From Candidatus Bathyarchaeota archaeon (GTDB lineage: Archaea > Thermoproteota > Bathyarchaeia > 40CM-2-53-6 > RBG-13-38-9): a stretch of DNA of 6,575 nucleotides. How positions within the stretch are numbered: the first letter of the stretch is position 1; every line of letters begins with the position of its first letter. The translations under genes were made by a program, and so were the position numbers. Of the stretch, positions 1 to 6,071 are shown piece by piece. The notes below the pieces were generated by a model. The model was given only the letters and a program-made list of their open reading frames with translations, ran no database searches and was not told where the DNA came from. The stretch lies in NCBI GenBank assembly GCA_026394315.1, contig JAPKYM010000276.1, forward strand, positions 1 through 6,575, given 5' to 3'.

Positions 1-1
1 C

Positions 2-145
2 ATTACTCCGATGATAGGATTTCTCGCGGACCAGATCAGTTTTGACTTCGCATTCAGAATACTATCGGTAGCCACACTGCTGGGGTTGCCAATACTGAGG
101 TCTGTGAAATGTGAAAAGAAAGAAGCGATTGCCACAATGACCTAG
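2..145 (+). CDS. C-terminal end of a putative MFS-type transporter (partial)
   Basis: An open frame enters from the left edge (base 1 is the last base of the preceding codon) and ends at TAG 143-145, giving 47 residues. The visible piece begins ITPMIGFLADQIS, then a hydrophobic stretch (about residues 15-33) and a charged tail with the run CEKKE. A P-x-x-G-x-L-A-D loop followed by an aliphatic helix and a short basic/acidic cytoplasmic tail is how the last two helices of many major facilitator transporters read. The protein would sit in the cytoplasmic membrane; its substrate cannot be told from the tail. It converges on the CoA-transferase operon with only 19 bases between the two stop codons, so it is not part of that operon, though it might move a related substrate. 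It could instead be another polytopic membrane protein. The coding call is fairly good; the family call is moderate. Confidence 0.5.
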   Translation: MTPMIGFLADQISFDFAFRILSVATLLGLPILRSVKCEKKEAIATMT

Positions 146-164
146 TAACGCGCGCTATGTGGCC

Positions 165-941
165 CTACTTGCCCAACACTATTCCTGAAGGGTCGATCTC
201 CCTTAGAATTCTCAGTTCCTTCTCTGTTGGAGTCTCGCTTGTCTTGACTACCTCAGGAATGATCAGTTCGAAGCCGCAATTTCTCTTGACTTCTTTGAGA
301 TCGACGCCAGGATGAATTGAGATGAGCCTCATCCTCTTGGTCTCATGATCAAATCCGTAGACGCCTAGCTGTGTGATGACTCGATACGGCCCAGTATTCT
401 CGGGGAGGCCCGCTTTCTCTCTTCCGCCGGGGCCCGTCAAGTACCCAGGGGTTGTCATGAAATCCAGCTTGTTAACGAATCTCTGTTCGTCTTGCTTCAT
501 CAAGATTATGTTTTTGTGGCATAACGATCCAACGTCATTTGCCCCACCGCTGCCTGGGAGCCTTATCTTGGGGTATTGGTAGTCGCCGATCACGGTGGTG
601 TTGATGTTCCCAAACATATCTATCTGTGCCGCTCCCAAGAAGCCATAGTCAACAAACCCAGATTGTAATGCTGACATTACATCATGCATGCTTGATGCAG
701 CTATGCCTCTGTAGAAAGTCCGGGAGTCTCCGACGGAGACCGGTATCACAGGGCATTGAGGGCCAATTCCTCCCGCCTCATACATTATGAGTACGTTTGG
801 AGCATGGGTTCTCTGAGCTAGGACAGTTGCAATTACAGGTAGTCCTGTGCCTACGAATACGGACTTACCGTCTTCAAGAATTTTTGAGGCTATAGAAGCC
901 ATCAATTCTACTTGCGTGTAGCCATTACCTTTTTTTGCCAT
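165..941 (-). CDS. Family I CoA-transferase, beta subunit (GctB-like)
   Basis: This 258-residue protein is the catalytic (beta) subunit of a heteromeric CoA-transferase and should pair with the product of the gene just upstream. It resembles glutaconate CoA-transferase subunit B along its full length: VGTGLP at 30-35, the catalytic glutamate context IMYEAGG with Glu55, GAAQIDMFGNIN at 103-114, GDYQYPK at 119-125, the oxyanion-type loop GSGGAN at 130-135, PGGRE at 171-175 and TKRMRL at 201-206. Length is typical. In this family the glutamate forms glutamyl-CoA while CoA moves from a donor thioester to an acceptor acid; keeping it argues for transferase rather than the glutamate-less hydrolase variants. 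It acts in the cytoplasm. The ATG at 941 has GAGATG 6 bases upstream, overlapping the preceding stop. It is the last gene of the operon, ending 19 bases from the convergent transporter. The acyl substrate is unknown; glutaconate is only the best-known example. Confidence 0.9.
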   Translation of the reverse strand: MAKKGNGYTQVELMASIASKILEDGKSVFVGTGLPVIATVLAQRTHAPNVLIMYEAGGIGPQCPVIPVSVGDSRTFYRGIAASSMHDVMSALQSGFVDYGFLGAAQIDMFGNINTTVIGDYQYPKIRLPGSGGANDVGSLCHKNIILMKQDEQRFVNKLDFMTTPGYLTGPGGREKAGLPENTGPYRVITQLGVYGFDHETKRMRLISIHPGVDLKEVKRNCGFELIIPEVVKTSETPTEKELRILREIDPSGIVLGK

Positions 942-947
942 TTGTTA

Positions 948-953
948 CATCTC
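948..953 (-). promoter_or_regulatory. Ribosome binding site of the CoA-transferase beta gene
   Basis: GAGATG lies 6 bases before the ATG at 941 and overlaps the last base of the alpha-subunit stop TAG (953-955). This supports the chosen start and close translational coupling of the two CoA-transferase subunits. Confidence 0.55.
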
Positions 954-1969
954 TAATTTCGTCCGAGGGTTTTTTCCATTCTCTGTAGACGTTTCAACTT
1001 CTTCTGTCCGCCTACAAGCCTCAGATACTGATCAAATGAGTCAACTGAGAAGACATACTTGTCGAGATATTCTTGGACGCCCTCATCGGTCTTGGAGATA
1101 TTGAGCCATTCAGAGATGTGTTCTTCGTCATAGAAGTACTGGAGAGGCATCTGACATGGATGTGCTCCCCAGGGAACTTCTACTACTGCATCAACGTGAT
1201 AGAACGGTATCGAGGTTCTCCATGGTTGAAGCTGAATTCTGCGGTGAGGAATGATCTGTTCTGTCGTCAAGATGAGTCGCCGGGAAGCTCTTGAGAGCTC
1301 AAAGTCCTCGATCAACGATCCGTCAATCTGTGCGTTTCCGAATTTGTCGCATCGGTGGACATGGATGATGCTAACATCAGGGGTGCACGAAGGGATCAAG
1401 GTTACTGGTTTCTTGGTGAACGGGCATAGAGCTGTCTTTGCAGAGCTCTTCTTGAAAGTGTCTGTTCCAGCAAGTATTCTTGATGGAACAAATGGGATGC
1501 CCATCATGCCAGCCAGGAAGCGCCATTGGTATCCGGCGTTGCTTATCTCTGAAACTACTTTGCATCTTCCGGTCTGCACTGCCCTTCTGGAGGCGTTTGA
1601 TAGCCCTCTGAGTTCATGTCCAAAGGAATATGCCACTTCAACTTTGTTAACACACCCCGCGCCTACTAGTAGATCTATGTCATGCACTGCGGTCTTGCCG
1701 GCCATGGTCAAATCCTGTTTCCTCTGCCTGATCAGTTCATAAATGATGGCCATCGAGACTCGGACATGGCCGAATCCACCGGAGGCCATGAACTCTCCAG
1801 AATTCACAAACTTAGAAACAGCTTCCTTTGTACTCATCCTCTTATCTTCAGCTTTTCTGGACTTGTTCTCAAAGACCCAGCTTCGATTCTCGTCAGGATC
1901 TCTGAATCCAACGAGTTGCCCTTGTCCTTCCTCAATAGTCTCCAAATGACTGCATCTCGATTTGGCCAC
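953..1969 (-). CDS. Family I CoA-transferase, alpha subunit (GctA-like)
   Basis: This is the alpha subunit of the CoA-transferase; it binds CoA and forms the active site together with the beta subunit encoded 11 bases downstream. From Met45 onward it follows glutaconate CoA-transferase GctA: MSTKEAVSKFVNSGEF, SGGFGHVR at 63-70, the DIDLLVGAGCV stretch at 97-107, GLSNASRR at 122-129, PDVSIIHVH at 197-205, FGNAQIDG at 210-217, the conserved DAVVEVPWGAHP at 260-271 and the C-terminal YLDKYVFSVDSFDQYL. The longest frame starts at GTG 1969, adds 44 residues rich in charged groups (with a DPDENR segment at 24-29) and overlaps the previous gene by 38 bases. ATG 1835-1837 is the alternative start and would match the usual GctA length, but AGAGG abuts it with no spacer. 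I keep GTG because the extension is stop-free and protein-like, and from memory similar extensions occur in relatives. The family is certain, the start less so, and the acyl substrate unknown. Confidence 0.88.
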   Translation of the reverse strand: MAKSRCSHLETIEEGQGQLVGFRDPDENRSWVFENKSRKAEDKRMSTKEAVSKFVNSGEFMASGGFGHVRVSMAIIYELIRQRKQDLTMAGKTAVHDIDLLVGAGCVNKVEVAYSFGHELRGLSNASRRAVQTGRCKVVSEISNAGYQWRFLAGMMGIPFVPSRILAGTDTFKKSSAKTALCPFTKKPVTLIPSCTPDVSIIHVHRCDKFGNAQIDGSLIEDFELSRASRRLILTTEQIIPHRRIQLQPWRTSIPFYHVDAVVEVPWGAHPCQMPLQYFYDEEHISEWLNISKTDEGVQEYLDKYVFSVDSFDQYLRLVGGQKKLKRLQRMEKTLGRN

Positions 1970-3092
1970 AACAGCGACTTAACCCCAATTTAAGCTTTAG
2001 AAATTCCTTGAGGCCCTGCTTGCTCTTTTGGCGCGCAGTCAACACACGTCTGTCTGTATCCACCAACAATGGTCTTCCTCTTAGCGTGGCAATCTTGTTC
2101 TCTGTGGCTATGATTACGATGTTGTCTTTTCCCACTTCTTCTATTACTCTTGAACTTATTTGTTGATTTCCTCTTCCAAATATGTGACCTTGACCGCCTA
2201 TTACAGTGACTATGATCTTACTCTTGTTCTCTTCAACCAATGCCAATCGTTGTTTTTCGTTTACGTCTGATGCAACTAATCTCTTCTGACGGATTGCGTC
2301 AACACCAAGTAAAGCATATTTCAGGCCAAGTTGCCTCATGATGGCCTTTGTCGTCGTTCCCGGTCCGATGACATAGAGGTAATCGTCTTCCATATCCTCT
2401 AGGATTTGCCAAGCGATCGATTGAATATCTTCCTTTTCGGAGGCGGTGCTTCCGGTCTTTGTCCCTTGAATCATGTGGTTCTCATAGGGGACTCTCAAGT
2501 ACCCGTACAGCTTTGCAGACACTCTGTTATGTCTGAAAGCTTCCTCATCGATGTCCATGACTTCTGATTCCTGCGTGGATAGCTTGTCCTGCAGGTAGGC
2601 AACAGCGAGAAGGCCTGCTGTTCTAGGATTGATGGCGAAGACTCCGGAGTGGATCTTCACGCCTGCGGGGACGCCGAGAACCGGCAACTTATCTCCAATT
2701 GCTTCTTGAATATCCCTTGCTGTTCCGTCACCACCCACAAAAAGTATTAAGTCAACTTCTGATTTGAGCATCGCTCGCGCAGCGTCTCTGGTGTCTTCTG
2801 GAGATGTCTCCCCTTCTCCTAGGGCCCCTATCACTTTGGGCTTAAAGCCGCAAGCTTGGGCTTCTGCCTCACCCATGTCACGTGGGTATGTGATCAATTC
2901 AATCTGATTCTTGATCGGTAGAACTTCATTGAGGGCTTCGATCGCTCTTGAGGGCGAAGTAGGTTTTGCTCCTAGTTCTATCGCTTTTTTCAGAATCTCT
3001 TCTCCGTCGGTTCCTTTCAGGCCGACAGAACCGCCCATACCTGAGATGGGGTTTACGATGAGTCCTAACTTCCTCTTTGACTCTCGGCTCAT
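1932..3092 (-). CDS. ATP-NAD kinase-like protein (COG3199/AcoX family)
   Basis: This 386-residue cytoplasmic protein belongs to the long NAD-kinase-like group (COG3199, which includes AcoX of acetoin operons). N-terminal NPISGMGG at 14-21 and the nucleotide-binding GGDGT at 120-124 define the NAD kinase/diacylglycerol kinase fold. The group-specific VPAGVKIHSGVFAINP (141-156), IGPGTTTKAI (242-251) and IGGQGHIFGRGNQQ (298-311) fit COG3199 rather than short canonical NadK. The expected reaction is phosphorylation of NAD by ATP or polyphosphate, but most members are not biochemically defined. ATG 3092 is 6 bases after the gcvPB stop, with AGGA overlapping that stop as ribosome site. The 3' end overlaps the CoA-transferase alpha frame by 38 bases if that gene starts at GTG. 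AcoX lies beside a lipoate-dependent 2-oxoacid dehydrogenase in acetoin operons; here a relative lies beside P-protein genes, so a role tied to such complexes is possible but inferred. Confidence 0.88.
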   Translation of the reverse strand: MSRESKRKLGLIVNPISGMGGSVGLKGTDGEEILKKAIELGAKPTSPSRAIEALNEVLPIKNQIELITYPRDMGEAEAQACGFKPKVIGALGEGETSPEDTRDAARAMLKSEVDLILFVGGDGTARDIQEAIGDKLPVLGVPAGVKIHSGVFAINPRTAGLLAVAYLQDKLSTQESEVMDIDEEAFRHNRVSAKLYGYLRVPYENHMIQGTKTGSTASEKEDIQSIAWQILEDMEDDYLYVIGPGTTTKAIMRQLGLKYALLGVDAIRQKRLVASDVNEKQRLALVEENKSKIIVTVIGGQGHIFGRGNQQISSRVIEEVGKDNIVIIATENKIATLRGRPLLVDTDRRVLTARQKSKQGLKEFLKLKLGLSRCCGQIEMQSFGDY

Positions 3093-3096
3093 CTTT

Positions 3097-3100
3097 TCCT
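3097..3100 (-). promoter_or_regulatory. Ribosome binding site of the NAD-kinase-like gene
   Basis: AGGA overlaps the gcvPB stop TAG (3099-3101) and sits 4 bases before the ATG at 3092. It is short, but it fits the tight 6-base junction between the two genes and supports this start. Confidence 0.4.
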
Positions 3101-4586
3101 AGTTTTCCCTTTTGTGCTTTCTAAGGTTGTGGGGGGCTGTTCTTGTGATTTCAGGATTCTTATATGCTTCTTCACTTATCCGTCTGATTATGTTGACCCA
3201 GTAGTCAATATCTTCCTTAGAGTAGGTGTCGCAAGGTTCCGGCAGGAAGGGTTCTGGAACTACCCATGGGTGATGACTAGTGAAATATTCTTGGACCCCG
3301 AAATCCACTATTCGACGAGCCACGTCATCAGTGCCCACCCCAGTGTCTTCTTTCAGTTTTTCGAGACTGAATCTCACCTGATCTAGTCTTATCTTCTGTT
3401 TCGGGTAGGCCATCGAGACTCCTGGTACATCTGATATCTTTCTTATGAGGTAGTTGGTGTTGATAATGGCTGTCTCAGAGACTTGTCTTAGACCCTCAGA
3501 TCCCATGCTCATTATCCATGCGTATGCCCTGACCACCGTCTCGATATTCCCCAGGAATGCTCTGACCTTGCCAATGCTGTTAGGCCTATGGTAGTCTAGG
3601 TGATATCGGGATCCGTCATAGGTGACGATTGGCACAGGAAGATACTCCGATAAAGCCTCTGCAACTCCTACTGCACCACAGGCCGGCCCCATGCATCCGT
3701 GAGGGGATGAAAATGCTTTGTGGATGTTGAAATGGCACATGTCAAAGCCAGCTTCTTTGGCTCGAGCGATTCCGAAAAGGGCGTTTGAATTAGCTTGATC
3801 GTAACCGCAGAGGCCTCCTACCTCATGAATAATGTCCACAAATTCATTGATTGATGGGTTGAATATTCCGGTGTCCTCAGGGTTCGTTACCATGAATCCT
3901 GCCGTATGCCTTGATACTGCGGCTTTCAAAGCCTCAATGTTTGGAAGCCCCGTCTCAGGGTCCGGATACAACGTAATGATCTTGAAACCTGCAGTTGCTG
4001 GACATGCGGCGTCAGCAGGGTGCGAGAAAAGTGTGCTGATCATCTCATTTCTGTCAAGTTCTCCGTTGGTTTCATGATATTTCCTAATCATACAGACGTT
4101 TGTGTATATTCCGTGAGCGCCGCCTCCGGGCTGAAAGGTGAATTCGTGCATTCCTGAGATCTCACTCATGAATCTAGCGAAATGGTAGATTATCTCCAGA
4201 ATCCCTTGGACTGTCTCCTCGTCTTGATATGGATGTAACTCAGCGAAACCCGGTAATCTGACAAGTTCTTCACTGACTTGGGGGCTGTACTTCATTGTGC
4301 ATGTGCCCATACCTATGTCTATATTGAGGGCCATCCCAAGTGTCTCTTGTGACAGGCGCAAGTAATGTCTCAAGACATGAGGTTGTGATATCTCTGGTAG
4401 TCCAGGCTGCTCCTTTCTCTGCATGTTCCGAGGAACATAAGAGGGTGCTTCGCCAACTGTCCTCTTGATCGCATCCTCAACTTCTGCAAGTATGATGCCC
4501 CTTTCGCCCTTTTGCCCCATTTGCATGACTATTGGCTCGTCCCAGATGTGTGCATGATATCTTCTGAGCTCTGGCCTTCTGTTCAT
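3099..4586 (-). CDS. gcvPB: Divergent glycine dehydrogenase (decarboxylating) subunit 2, GcvPB-like
   Basis: This 495-residue protein is the PLP-bearing beta half of a split glycine decarboxylase (P-protein). Visible family landmarks are TCTMKYSP (95-102), ELHPYQDEETVQG (116-128), GGGAHG (154-159), TNPEDTGIF (234-242), YDQANSNAL (262-270) and the PLP lysine in FNIHKAFSSPHG, Lys290; the later RPNSIGKVRAFLGN (334-347) is also typical. Several signatures are changed: the loop after the conserved histidine, usually HGTNPA, reads HPADAA (189-194); DGAN reads DQAN; GGGGPG after the lysine reads GCMGPA; the C-terminal EPTE segment reads PEPCDTYS. The fold and cofactor are clear, but glycine as substrate is not. 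The ATG at 4586 makes an ATGA overlap with the gcvPA stop and has GGGGGAGA 7 bases upstream. A longer frame from TTG 4655 is disfavoured. It should form an alpha2beta2 cytoplasmic enzyme with the upstream gene. Confidence 0.88.
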   Translation of the reverse strand: MNRRPELRRYHAHIWDEPIVMQMGQKGERGIILAEVEDAIKRTVGEAPSYVPRNMQRKEQPGLPEISQPHVLRHYLRLSQETLGMALNIDIGMGTCTMKYSPQVSEELVRLPGFAELHPYQDEETVQGILEIIYHFARFMSEISGMHEFTFQPGGGAHGIYTNVCMIRKYHETNGELDRNEMISTLFSHPADAACPATAGFKIITLYPDPETGLPNIEALKAAVSRHTAGFMVTNPEDTGIFNPSINEFVDIIHEVGGLCGYDQANSNALFGIARAKEAGFDMCHFNIHKAFSSPHGCMGPACGAVGVAEALSEYLPVPIVTYDGSRYHLDYHRPNSIGKVRAFLGNIETVVRAYAWIMSMGSEGLRQVSETAIINTNYLIRKISDVPGVSMAYPKQKIRLDQVRFSLEKLKEDTGVGTDDVARRIVDFGVQEYFTSHHPWVVPEPFLPEPCDTYSKEDIDYWVNIIRRISEEAYKNPEITRTAPHNLRKHKREN

Positions 4587-5992
4587 CTGATTGTCTCCCC
4601 CAGAGAACTCGCAAGCCTTTCCAGATCCTCTTTGGTATGAATCTCGGTTACACAATATAGTGCGCTCTCTCCTAGCTCGGAAAATTCAGCTGTGATATCT
4701 TTTCCCCCCAGGATTCCGTGTTTCAGGAGGGACTTGTTGACTTCACGCACTGTCCTGCTAGTTTCCCCAAAATCGACAATGAATTCCTTGAAGAAGTGAG
4801 GTGTGAAGTGGATCTTTACACCGTCTATTTCGGATAGGAGCTTTGCGGCGTAATGAGATCTCTGAATTATCTCTTCGCCCATCTCTTTGATTCCATTCGG
4901 CCCCATCAAGGCTAGATAAACGGCTGCAGCAATCGTCCACAAGCCTACGGTAGTCCCGGTGAAATCTTTCCCTTTCTCTCTAACCGCATAGAGTGTTCTA
5001 TCATGTGTGCAATAGCCGAATCCAAATCCCTCACCCCTAACAGTGTCTGTTATACTCACAAGCTGCGTAGGGTATTCTGAAATGTACTTCGCCTCGTCTC
5101 TGGTGGCGATGAATCCGCCCGTGCCTCCTCCATAGTTCATATGAATACCAAGAGGCTGAATCTCACCACAGACTATGTCTGCGCCGTAGTTTGCAGGAGG
5201 TTCCAAGATGCCAAGCGAAATAGGGTCAACACCCACTATGCACTCTGCACCGTTCTTATGGGCTACTTGGGCGATCGCTTCTCCTTGTGACTCGATGAAC
5301 CCCAAGTAGGATGGATTCTCAAAGTAGACCGCCGCGGTTCTCTGTGAGATCTTATCCTTGAGATCCTCAATTGAGAGTAAGCCCGTCCTATGATCATAGT
5401 CCGCCGATTTTATCGTAATATGCCCCGCTACGCTCTTTGATTGGCAGAAGTTCTCGATTACCGAGAGCCTCTCGGGGCTGATTGTCCTCGGAATCAGCAG
5501 TTCGTTGCGGCCGGATATTCTTGAGGCCATACGCACCGCGAAGCCTGCTGCGGATGCCCAATCAAATGTTGGCAGGCTAACTGCCTCCATATCAAGAAGT
5601 TCTCCCATCATGCTCTGGAATTCAAAGAAAGTCTGCCATTTTCCAAGATCTGAGTATGTATTGCCTGCATATGCTGTGACGAATTCCGCTCTGTGAATAA
5701 TCTCGTCGACGACAGCAGGCACGTAGTGCTGCCAACATCCGCCGCCAAGGAAATTCAGGTATTCCTTGCATGTCCTATTTTTCGAGAGTAGCTTCTCCAC
5801 GTGAGTCTTCAGTTCAAATTCCGATTGGTGAGGTTTTGGCAGGTTCAATGGTCTTTTGAATCTGAGTCCTTCGGGAATGACGGTCAGGAGTTCCTCAATA
5901 CTCTTGACTCCCAACTCATTGAGCATTTGATCTCTGATTGCCGGTACGGAGTTTGGGATATACGGATGTGAAGTATTTGCGTTCTTGGGCAT
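4583..5992 (-). CDS. gcvPA: Divergent glycine dehydrogenase (decarboxylating) subunit 1, GcvPA-like
   Basis: This 469-residue protein is the alpha half of the split P-protein, a PLP-fold subunit without its own catalytic lysine that completes the active site of GcvPB. Family landmarks are the N-terminal HPYIPNSVPAIRDQML (9-24), FLGGGC (81-86), HYVPAVVDE (89-97), FEFQSMMGELL (123-133), ENPSYLG (225-231), DPISLGILEPPANYGADI (256-273), GGTGGFIAT (289-297), ALMGPNG (361-367) and VTEIH (448-452). Length is slightly above the usual 440-450. Segments that are signatures in true GcvPA differ: TPYQPE-SQG is replaced by AGNTYSDLGKW (109-119), the YDGATA region reads FDWASA (143-148), and the SNIxTNQ region reads KDFTGTTVG (342-350). 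The start at ATG 5992 matches the family N-terminus with a nine-residue lead; no clear Shine-Dalgarno precedes it. It overlaps gcvPB by ATGA. Glycine cleavage is the default function, with altered substrate or partner as a real alternative. Confidence 0.88.
   Translation of the reverse strand: MPKNANTSHPYIPNSVPAIRDQMLNELGVKSIEELLTVIPEGLRFKRPLNLPKPHQSEFELKTHVEKLLSKNRTCKEYLNFLGGGCWQHYVPAVVDEIIHRAEFVTAYAGNTYSDLGKWQTFFEFQSMMGELLDMEAVSLPTFDWASAAGFAVRMASRISGRNELLIPRTISPERLSVIENFCQSKSVAGHITIKSADYDHRTGLLSIEDLKDKISQRTAAVYFENPSYLGFIESQGEAIAQVAHKNGAECIVGVDPISLGILEPPANYGADIVCGEIQPLGIHMNYGGGTGGFIATRDEAKYISEYPTQLVSITDTVRGEGFGFGYCTHDRTLYAVREKGKDFTGTTVGLWTIAAAVYLALMGPNGIKEMGEEIIQRSHYAAKLLSEIDGVKIHFTPHFFKEFIVDFGETSRTVREVNKSLLKHGILGGKDITAEFSELGESALYCVTEIHTKEDLERLASSLGETIR
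4594..4601 (-). promoter_or_regulatory. Ribosome binding site deciding the gcvPB start
   Basis: GGGGGAGA inside the end of gcvPA lies 7 bases before ATG 4586. With the ATGA stop/start overlap, it favours this start over the upstream TTG at 4655 in the same frame and suggests coupled translation of the two subunits. Confidence 0.55.
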
Positions 5993-6071
5993 AATAATTC
6001 GCCCACAATCTGATAAGAAAAATAGGAGGAGAGAGGTGGAGCTTCAAGCTATTGACAGTTGGCGCTCCTGC
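5993..6071 (-). promoter_or_regulatory. Kbl-gcvPA intergenic region with candidate internal promoter or T-rich terminator
   Basis: This 79-base gap is the only sizeable break in the operon. Read on the coding strand it has a perfect small palindrome (AGCTT-G-AAGCT, plus-strand 6040-6050), then a long pyrimidine run (6012-6041) ending in TATTTTTCTTAT (6013-6024), then ATG 5992. The T-rich box is centred about 26 bases before the ATG, where an archaeal TATA box would lie for a leaderless transcript, and gcvPA lacks an obvious Shine-Dalgarno. The same T run could instead be a weak archaeal terminator after kbl. Neither matches a consensus well, so both readings are tentative. Confidence 0.25.

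Noticed and set aside
1251..1742. Plus-strand frame of 163 residues
   Set aside because: It lies wholly inside the CoA-transferase alpha gene on the other strand, which matches its family along its length; the plus-strand translation shows no recognisable domain.
4587..4655. Longer gcvPB start at TTG 4655
   Set aside because: It would overlap gcvPA by over 70 bases from a rare start codon, whereas ATG 4586 has an ATGA overlap and a well-placed purine-rich site.
6021..6041. Purine-rich plus-strand stretch with GGAGG and GAGGTG, like a strong ribosome site
   Set aside because: No suitable start codon or real gene follows on the plus strand; it is better read as a pyrimidine tract on the coding strand.
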